From CAVZLD01 sp964522605 (lineage in GTDB: Bacteria; Planctomycetota; Planctomycetia; Pirellulales; Pirellulaceae), in the NCBI GenBank assembly GCA_964522605.1, contig CAZFWV010000077.1:1-23472 (forward strand): a stretch of DNA of 23,472 nt. Reading direction: 5' to 3'. A program made the position numbers and the translations under genes. A model generated the notes under the pieces. It was not told the DNA's origin and ran no database searches. It was given only the letters and a program-made list of their open reading frames with translations. Below, in pieces: positions 1 through 5,959 of this stretch; within the stretch, counting starts at the first letter, position 1; each line of letters begins with the position of its first letter.

Positions 1-18
1 GGTCTGACGTGAGCGAAT

Positions 19-1380
19 CTAGACCACTTTAGTTTGCCCTGGTACGGCGATCGGATAATTGCCATCTGTATCGGGAACGACAGGCGGCATCGACTTGAGT
101 GTGTATTGCTCCAAGCCCGGTGCAAGGGCAAGATCAGATTGAGTCGCTTGCTCCCAGGTAATCTCCTCGCCGGAGTACGTCACCATCCGTCCCAGCGCGG
201 CGGTCATACTGCTCTTCGCCCCGTGATAACCATCGTTGAGCGGCACTCCGTTCCGAATTGCGTCGACCAAATCCTGATGCTCCTGTCGGTACGGACTGAC
301 CATTCCTCTACGCCGGTTCGCTCGTCCTTCCCCACCGCTGTAGTCCGCGGAGCCGCCCATCCCATACGGTCCGGAACCCACGGTTAGCATGCCGCGTGTT
401 CCATGCACGTTATCGGACACGTGCGACCATCCACCGGGCTGTTGCTTTGCCTGAGCAAAATGTCTCGAGCCATCGGCGTAGACGTATTCAACAAAATGAT
501 GATCAAAGATCTGACCGTTTCCACAGCCAATGCGAACCTGTCGACCGCCCAACCCGTTGGCCTTCACGGGCGGCTCGTCTTTTTTCATCCAATTTGCGAT
601 ATCGATTTCGTGGACCGCCTGCTCGACAATGTGGTCTCCACTCAGCCAGGTGAACATGTTCCAGCGGCGAATCTGCCATTCCATCTCGGTCATACCCTCG
701 GGTCGACGGTCATAGTTCGGCCCACCCGCCGGCATGTTGAAGTACGTACGAATTAGGATGATATCGCCAACCTCTCCATCGTGAATGCGATTGATTCCTT
801 CGACGTAGCTGGCCTGATGTCGTCGCTGAAGTCCGACGACGACTTTCAGGTTTTTGTCGTCGGCAAGCTTGTTCGTTTCCATCAACAGGCGATAACCGGG
901 ACCGTCCAGGCAGCAGGGTTTCTCCATAAACACGTGCTTTCCGGCCGCGATCGCCGCAGCATAGTGCAACGGCCGAAAGGCAGGCGGCGTGGTCAGCAGG
1001 ACAATATCAATGTTGGTGGCCAATAGCTTCTGGTAAGCGTCGAACCCAATAAATCGATTCTCTTCGGGCACCGAGATCCGATCGCGGATCTCTTCGACCG
1101 TCTCCAGTGATTTCAAGCTCCGCTGCAACCGATCCTCGAAGACGTCGGCCATCGCGATGAGACGAATGGGGCCGTTACTTTGGAGTGCATCATTGGCAGC
1201 TCCGGTCCCACGACCGCCGCATCCGACGAGGCCGATCCGAAGTTCATCGCTCCCCGCTCCATGTGCGAAGCGAGCGATCGCCAGACTTCCCGCCAAGCCG
1301 GCTGTGGCGGAGGCAGAACGTGAAAGGAACTGGCGCCGAGTTGATCGACGGTTTTGATTTGGCTGCTCGGGGTTGTGCAT
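19..1380 (-). CDS. Tat-exported Gfo/Idh/MocA-family oxidoreductase
   Basis: A 453-residue NAD(P)-dependent oxidoreductase, probably acting on a sugar or sugar derivative in the periplasm. The N-terminus has a twin-arginine signal (R15-R16-Q-F-L followed by an Ala/Gly-rich hydrophobic stretch to about residue 41). A Rossmann nucleotide-binding loop follows at about 48-60 (GLVGCGGRGTG). The family EKP motif is at 153-155. The catalytic-region motif GDHIVEQAVHEID is at 248-260, with His257 and Asp260 in the positions usual for this family. The start is well supported: AAGGAG lies 8 nt upstream of the ATG. The gene lies 46 nt downstream of the transglutaminase-like gene and may share its transcript. 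Tat-exported members of this family are heavily expanded in planctomycetes. The substrate cannot be told from sequence. Confidence 0.93.
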   Translation of the reverse strand: MHNPEQPNQNRRSTRRQFLSRSASATAGLAGSLAIARFAHGAGSDELRIGLVGCGGRGTGAANDALQSNGPIRLIAMADVFEDRLQRSLKSLETVEEIRDRISVPEENRFIGFDAYQKLLATNIDIVLLTTPPAFRPLHYAAAIAAGKHVFMEKPCCLDGPGYRLLMETNKLADDKNLKVVVGLQRRHQASYVEGINRIHDGEVGDIILIRTYFNMPAGGPNYDRRPEGMTEMEWQIRRWNMFTWLSGDHIVEQAVHEIDIANWMKKDEPPVKANGLGGRQVRIGCGNGQIFDHHFVEYVYADGSRHFAQAKQQPGGWSHVSDNVHGTRGMLTVGSGPYGMGGSADYSGGEGRANRRRGMVSPYRQEHQDLVDAIRNGVPLNDGYHGAKSSMTAALGRMVTYSGEEITWEQATQSDLALAPGLEQYTLKSMPPVVPDTDGNYPIAVPGQTKVV

Positions 1381-1383
1381 ACG

Positions 1384-1397
1384 TCGGACTCCTTATG
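1384..1397 (-). promoter_or_regulatory. Strong Shine-Dalgarno site of the oxidoreductase
   Basis: On the minus strand AAGGAG lies 8 nt before the ATG at 1380. It is the clearest ribosome-binding site in the window and fixes that start. It lies within the 46-nt gap after the upstream gene, so translation of the oxidoreductase need not be coupled to it. Confidence 0.7.
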
Positions 1398-1426
1398 AAT
1401 TCTCTGTTTCCCTCTCCAGACTGATT

Positions 1427-3547
1427 TTAGCGTTTGCTGTGCGGCACGGCCATCTCGACCGACACATTCCTAGGCCGAACGGCCGCCTCAATTTCATAGG
1501 CGCCGGGTCCGGGCAGAATCCGCAACTCGCTCTTCCGTTCGCCGTCTTCTTCCCAAACATGCGTCACGTGCAATGGAGACAACGGCATCGTAGCGTCAGC
1601 AATGCAGTGGGCGTAAATCGCGAAGTTATTGAGTGCGGGATCACCATGGTATCGCACGAGCAACCGTTCAACGGGCTCGTCGAGACGCACTTCGCGAGCA
1701 GCATTGTAGTGCCAGTGGTTGACGTACGTCGGGACATCCGACTCGTAGATGGTTTCAAAATGCCGACCCTCGTCGATTGAATAGGCGATCGTATTCTGAT
1801 TCTTTGTCGCCGCCTGCTGGAAGTGCGTTCGAAACTGCGCCGTTGCCGTAAACCATGCGATACGCGTATCGGCAGGAGCTTGTACAACTGCAGTGGCGTC
1901 ACCATGAATCCGCTCCGTGGTACGACCTGGATCGTAGTCGGTTGGCGGAGCGACAAGATATTTCAACAGCTCATCCGGCCGATTGGCGCGAGATCGCACT
2001 TCGACGACGCGCGTGTTCAGGCCGTAATGATCACCCGTGCGGTACGTCATTCGGTTGACCCCTTGTCGCAGAGCAGGAAGCGAGGCCGGCGCGACCTGAA
2101 CCCAGGTGGTGATCTTCATCCGGCGAACAATCGCTTTATCGGGATCGCCCGTCAGTTTGAGTTTTAGCAGATACCCGTATCGACCACGAACCCACGGCGT
2201 CAGATCGAAACGTCGAGGTTGGACGTAGCCAAATTGGTGAGAATTTGGGCTTGTCGTATCAGCGTTAGCTTCCATCACAACCTCCGAATTCTCACGAATT
2301 CGGCTACGTGTCATCGATCTGCCCAACTTCAAAGAGTCAACTCCAGCCCCGTCGCTGGGCACCTCTATTTCATCCGCGTCCTGCGTTGAATCCATTTGTT
2401 CGACACCTTCCCCACCGATCCGGTCCCACGTCAGACCATTGTCGGTGGAAAGCGAAAGCTGTACGTCAGCACCATCGAGTTCGACAACCGACGCGTCACA
2501 ATCATCCTCTGTCGAATCCAAGTCACCGACCAACGGCACGATAATGTATGGCGAACGGACCGCGAACATGGCCTCACCTTCTCCCGCGTGCTGAAGTGTC
2601 AGCCCCGCGGGCGTGGTGACCAGATTTTCTTGCTGCGTGATTCCATACTCAAAATCGCGCGACTTGCTGGTCAAATCGGGCTCGTACACGAGACGCCCAT
2701 TTCCATGGTTGTGGACGGTGAAATGGCGGTGATTCGGCTTGGGTCCACGCGGTTCTGCCTCGATCAGTCGACGCAGCCAATCTTCGTCATTGTAAAGCGG
2801 AAGGTGATGCCATCTTCCCCCCTGCGGTTGCCACCATCGAATGAGCGATTCCCCGGGGCGAAGAACATAATCCATGGTGTGACCGGTCTGTTGAAAACCG
2901 TGGTAGTACTCAGCCTTCGTTTCCCGGTAGATCTTCTGCGCTGAACCAAGCGCATCGTTGGGGAAGAACAGGGGGCCACGGTCTTGCCACAACGTCGTGT
3001 CCTCGCGCGCTTCCTGTAACGACGCCAACGTCCCATCCGACCTGCGAAACACGGCGCGCACATCGATGTCCAGGTAGTGCCATCGATTTTCGTAAAAGGC
3101 CTCGGCCGCCACGTGGCTCCAGTTTGGCAGCGTGACAGTTCTCGCAGGACCGAGCGATACGCCTTCGCACACGCCCGCCATAACCGGTCCGAGGATGGCG
3201 CAATAGGCGTAGCCGTACACATTGATAATCTTCACCGGATCGCGAATCTGCGTGTACTCGCCCAACGCATCGTCGCCTTCACTGACCACGTTCATGTGGA
3301 AAAGTCCGGTTTCGGTATCGGCCAGATACCTATAGATCTCGTAGGCCCGTGCGTCATCCGTCAAGTTAGCCCAGCGAGGGAAGTCGGCAAACGTTTTCAG
3401 ACTCAACGTATCCGCAACGTGGGGAGAGATGATTCGCGGGGAGAATACGGTCCCCTGCGCCGCGACCTCCCCGTGGCTTCCATTCCGGCAAGGGACTCCA
3501 GCAATCACCACGATCACCACGACCAGTCGCAAGATAGACGCATTCAT
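1427..3547 (-). CDS. Secreted transglutaminase-like protein with Asp-box segment
   Basis: About 706 residues. The ATG at 3547 is chosen because GGTGAGG lies just upstream and the product then begins with a signal peptide (hydrophobic residues 6-19). The frame stays open further upstream only through a repeat-rich hairpin region. Residues 105-165 look like a papain-fold transglutaminase core: Cys116 (YGYAYC), His145 (NWSHVAAEAFY) and Asp160 (WHYLDID) are spaced like the Cys-His-Asp triad. Near residue 367 STDNGLTW matches the Asp-box of BNR/sialidase propellers. The rest looks beta-rich and I do not recognise it. Residues about 413-441 are encoded by an in-frame palindromic repeat pair. A possible lipobox was rejected (Pro precedes the Cys). 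Likely a periplasmic or surface protein; whether it is protease-like, cross-linking or inactive is unknown. Confidence 0.78.
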   Translation of the reverse strand: MNASILRLVVVIVVIAGVPCRNGSHGEVAAQGTVFSPRIISPHVADTLSLKTFADFPRWANLTDDARAYEIYRYLADTETGLFHMNVVSEGDDALGEYTQIRDPVKIINVYGYAYCAILGPVMAGVCEGVSLGPARTVTLPNWSHVAAEAFYENRWHYLDIDVRAVFRRSDGTLASLQEAREDTTLWQDRGPLFFPNDALGSAQKIYRETKAEYYHGFQQTGHTMDYVLRPGESLIRWWQPQGGRWHHLPLYNDEDWLRRLIEAEPRGPKPNHRHFTVHNHGNGRLVYEPDLTSKSRDFEYGITQQENLVTTPAGLTLQHAGEGEAMFAVRSPYIIVPLVGDLDSTEDDCDASVVELDGADVQLSLSTDNGLTWDRIGGEGVEQMDSTQDADEIEVPSDGAGVDSLKLGRSMTRSRIRENSEVVMEANADTTSPNSHQFGYVQPRRFDLTPWVRGRYGYLLKLKLTGDPDKAIVRRMKITTWVQVAPASLPALRQGVNRMTYRTGDHYGLNTRVVEVRSRANRPDELLKYLVAPPTDYDPGRTTERIHGDATAVVQAPADTRIAWFTATAQFRTHFQQAATKNQNTIAYSIDEGRHFETIYESDVPTYVNHWHYNAAREVRLDEPVERLLVRYHGDPALNNFAIYAHCIADATMPLSPLHVTHVWEEDGERKSELRILPGPGAYEIEAAVRPRNVSVEMAVPHSKR
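2223..2309 (-). repeat. REP-pair (BIME-like) element inside a coding sequence
   Basis: Two 26-nt arms, 2223-2248 and 2284-2309, are inverted copies of each other with three mismatches. Each arm also folds alone: CCAAATT/AATTTGG (2229-2248) and CCGAATT/AATTCGG (2284-2303), each a 7-bp stem with a 6-nt loop. This two-level symmetry is typical of paired REP sequences. The element is read in frame in the transglutaminase-like gene, giving peptides such as SRIRENSEV and PNSHQFGYV. I have a recollection, unverified, that similar peptides turn up in unrelated planctomycete proteins. Confidence 0.7.
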
Positions 3548-3692
3548 GTTCGACCTCACCAAATGGATGAAAACACGTCTCTCCTCCCTCCTTTCCCTCT
3601 GCGGCCCTCCGCGCCAAGGCGCGGAGGGCCGCAGAGGGAAAGGAGGGAGGAAGGGAGTTGTGGAGAGTGGAGAGTAGAGCAGTGACGTTGCA
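3548..3692. other. Intergenic stretch with hairpin and GGAGAGT repeats
   Basis: This 145-nt gap separates the chemosensory operon from the transglutaminase-like gene. Beyond the 34-bp hairpin it holds a short purine-rich tandem run (GTGGAGAGTGGAGAGTAGAG, about 3659-3678) and, at its low end, the ribosome-binding site of the next gene. I see no small gene. A promoter for the downstream pair would have to overlap the hairpin or lie within the roughly 34 nt after it. Confidence 0.5.
3582..3651 (-). terminator. 34-bp perfect hairpin at end of the chemosensory operon
   Basis: Arms 3582-3615 and 3618-3651 are perfectly complementary over 34 bp, separated only by AA. The hairpin begins 41 nt after the stop of the REC-phosphatase gene and ends 34 nt before the next start codon. 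On the minus strand it is followed within about 10 nt by TTTT, so it could stop transcription of the operon. The stem is much longer than a normal intrinsic terminator and its bases (CTCTGCGGCCCTCCGCG type) resemble the repeat near 16835-16930, so it may be an interspersed repeat now serving as terminator. Confidence 0.6.
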
Positions 3693-4901
3693 TCAGAATC
3701 TGAGTTCAAGCATCGAAAAGTCATCATCCAGCAGCTCCGATCCGTGAAGTTCTCGCACGTGTTTCAGCAATTCATCCATCGCGTTGGAGGGTTCGGGCAG
3801 AATTCGGGTCAGGAATGCAACGTATTCCTCAAAGCTCCATTCGCTGCCATCGGTCTTGTGGATCTCGTGAACTCCGTCACTATAGACAAACAACTTGGAG
3901 CCGGGCAGGATGGTTTGCTGTCCCGTCTCGAATTCAGACCAGGAGATCATACCCATCATCGGTCCTTGCGACTCGAGTCGGATCGGTGGCTCGACTGGAC
4001 CATCCGACGGCGGATATAGCAGGGCATCCGGATGTCCGCCTCCGCACCAGATCAAATCGCGGCTCTTAGGTTGATACACGCCGTACCAGATTGTGAAGCA
4101 CTTCTCGCCGTACTCTTCCATCGGGAACGTTTCATTGAGTGCCGCCAGAACTTGTGCGGGGTCGCGAAAATCGGCATTGGCCAGCGCGCGGGACCGCAGC
4201 TGATTCATGACCGAGACCGACAGCAGGGCCGAGTCCAGTCCGTGCCCGGTCACATCGATCAGGTAAAACGCGAAGTGTTCCTCATCAATCCAGTGATAGC
4301 CAAACGTGTCGCCACCGATATCGGTTGAAGGAACATAGCGCCAGTCGACGGCGATCGGCGATTCGGTCTTTTCAGGCAACAAAGCACTCAAGTACTTCGC
4401 TCCCGCCTCCATTTGTGCCGCCAGACGCTGACGGCTCAGCGCAATCGCCTCGTAGGCCGCATTACGTTGCAGCAGGTTGATGTAACCCTTCGAATGGTAT
4501 CGAATTCGAGCGATCAGCTCGAGCTGATCAGGCAGTTTGACCAGGTAATCATTAGCTCCGCGCGCGAAAGCTTCCGCCTTCGTCACCGGTTCCTCTCGAG
4601 TGCTAAGTACGATCAGTGGTGTGTCTTTCGTTTCCTCCTGCTGTCGATATTGAGGGACGAGGTCTAAGCCATCGATTTCCGGCATCACCAGATCCTGCAG
4701 GATCACGGTCGGTCGCAGTTCGGCCGCACGCGCCAAAGCCTCCTGCGGGTTCTGGCAGAAGTGAAATGTGATGTCGTCATGCGGGGCGAGCATCCGGCGG
4801 ACGGCTTCTCCGATAATCGCTTGATCGTCAACAAGCAACACGACGATATCTTGTTCGAACTGCCGCTGTACCGCTTCCAGATCAAGATCCGCACCCGTCA
4901 T
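3693..4901 (-). CDS. Response regulator: WspR-like receiver fused to SpoIIE/RsbU PP2C phosphatase
   Basis: The 402-residue output protein of the operon. The start at 4901 forms an ATGA overlap with the cheB stop and has AAAGGA upstream; the longer open frame is only the antisense-free extension into cheB and was dropped. Receiver (about 18-137): acidic pair D25/D26, phosphoacceptor D70 (VILQDLVMP), S100/T101 and K122. Its motifs (LLVDDQAIIGEAVRR, GANDYLVKLPD) match what I recall of the WspR receiver. A linker helix (about 140-175) leads to a SpoIIE-type Ser/Thr phosphatase with metal-ligand aspartates in DIGGD (194-198), IDVTGHG (D216), YSDGV (D342) and DDDFS (392-394). All four signatures are intact, so it should be active. 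Expected role: phosphorylation by the CheA homologue switches phosphatase activity on an unknown, probably STAS-type, phosphoprotein. Confidence 0.93.
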   Translation of the reverse strand: MTGADLDLEAVQRQFEQDIVVLLVDDQAIIGEAVRRMLAPHDDITFHFCQNPQEALARAAELRPTVILQDLVMPEIDGLDLVPQYRQQEETKDTPLIVLSTREEPVTKAEAFARGANDYLVKLPDQLELIARIRYHSKGYINLLQRNAAYEAIALSRQRLAAQMEAGAKYLSALLPEKTESPIAVDWRYVPSTDIGGDTFGYHWIDEEHFAFYLIDVTGHGLDSALLSVSVMNQLRSRALANADFRDPAQVLAALNETFPMEEYGEKCFTIWYGVYQPKSRDLIWCGGGHPDALLYPPSDGPVEPPIRLESQGPMMGMISWSEFETGQQTILPGSKLFVYSDGVHEIHKTDGSEWSFEEYVAFLTRILPEPSNAMDELLKHVRELHGSELLDDDFSMLELRF

Positions 4902-5959
4902 CTTCGATTCCTTTCCAATCGTGAGCGAGACAATCGTTCCATTTCTCGACTGATGGCCGGTCCGATTTGCTTCAACGGCAGAATGTGATTCGCCGCATTC
5001 AAACGGACAGCTTCCCCCGGCATCCCCCACACAATACTGGTCGCCTGATCCTGCGCGATCGTATGCCAGCCCGCTTGTCGCAACGCCAGCAAACCTTGAG
5101 CACCGTCCCGACCCATTCCGGTCAGCAGCACCGCAACCCCGGGCTCCCGTCCGGCTTTGATCAACGAGTGGAAGAAGACGTCAACCGACGGTCGATGTAC
5201 ATGCGCAGCAGGGTCTCGCGTGTAGATCAAGTGGCCCGAGGGAGCAAGAATCAGGTGATCGTCAGTGCATGCCAGATGGACCTTGTCGAGAATCGGCGGG
5301 CTTGGCCCGTCCACAATTTCCACTGGCAGCTTCGATTCGTTGGCGAGCCACGCTGCCAGACCTGGCACGAATCGCGAATCCAGGTGCTGCACAACCACAA
5401 TGGCAGACTTCAACGGGCGGGGCATTTGCGAGAACACTTCGGCCAGAGCTTGCGGGCCGCCCGTGGAAGCACCGATCGCAACGAGTGGTACCTGAACGTC
5501 CAACCTTCGTTCCACAATCGGCGTGGCTGAGGGCATCCCAATCTCAAGGCCGGTCGCCCGTTCACCGCGCACTCGCATCACGAAGCGAATCTTGCGGACG
5601 AGCTGTTCGCCACCAGAGACATTCCCTTCCGGCCCTAACGTGGGCGTATCAACTGCATCGAGCGCTCCATGACCCAGCGCTTCATAGACCTGAGCGCAAT
5701 TGCCTTGCACGGTCGCGGTAACGACCAGAATCGGACAGGGCGCCTGCTGCATGATCTGTCGCGTCGCTTCCACTCCATCCATCACCGGCATGATCAAATC
5801 CATCAAGATCAAATCCGGACGATCTTCAGCGCATTTGCGAACCGCTTCCTGGCCATCCATCGCGACCCAGGCAATCTCCGTATCGGTCTGAGCCATCACA
5901 ACCCGCCTCAAGGCCTCAACAGCCAATCGCAGATCGTTGACGATCGCAATCCTGATCAC
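4898..5959 (-). CDS. cheB: CheB-family protein-glutamate methylesterase (WspF-like)
   Basis: A 353-residue receptor methylesterase that resets the MCP. Receiver at 1-120 with phosphoacceptor D54 (LILMDLIMP) and T81. The usual conserved Lys near the receiver's end is absent: the segment reads GALDAVDTP where CheB proteins have a KP. WspF, as I recall it, shows a similar replacement. The esterase domain (about 155-345) has the full triad: S165 (GASTGG), H192 (VVQHLDSR) and D285 (TGMGRDG). The start is GTG, overlapping the cheA stop as GTGA; the end overlaps the next gene as ATGA. With the CheR-TPR it should set receptor methylation and thus the activity of the array. Confidence 0.95.
   Translation of the reverse strand: MIRIAIVNDLRLAVEALRRVVMAQTDTEIAWVAMDGQEAVRKCAEDRPDLILMDLIMPVMDGVEATRQIMQQAPCPILVVTATVQGNCAQVYEALGHGALDAVDTPTLGPEGNVSGGEQLVRKIRFVMRVRGERATGLEIGMPSATPIVERRLDVQVPLVAIGASTGGPQALAEVFSQMPRPLKSAIVVVQHLDSRFVPGLAAWLANESKLPVEIVDGPSPPILDKVHLACTDDHLILAPSGHLIYTRDPAAHVHRPSVDVFFHSLIKAGREPGVAVLLTGMGRDGAQGLLALRQAGWHTIAQDQATSIVWGMPGEAVRLNAANHILPLKQIGPAISREMERLSRSRLERNRR

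Noticed and set aside
3478..3547. Lipoprotein signal in the transglutaminase-like protein (GVPC)
   Set aside because: Pro directly before the Cys and the lack of a small residue there do not fit a lipobox.
3548..3727. N-terminal extension of the transglutaminase-like protein to a start at 3727
   Set aside because: It translates the 34-bp hairpin and overlaps the end of the phosphatase gene; the ATG at 3547 has a ribosome-binding site and a signal peptide.
4902..5030. Upstream start for the REC-phosphatase at 5030
   Set aside because: It lies wholly inside cheB in another frame; the ATG at 4901 forms the ATGA overlap seen throughout the operon and has AAAGGA upstream.
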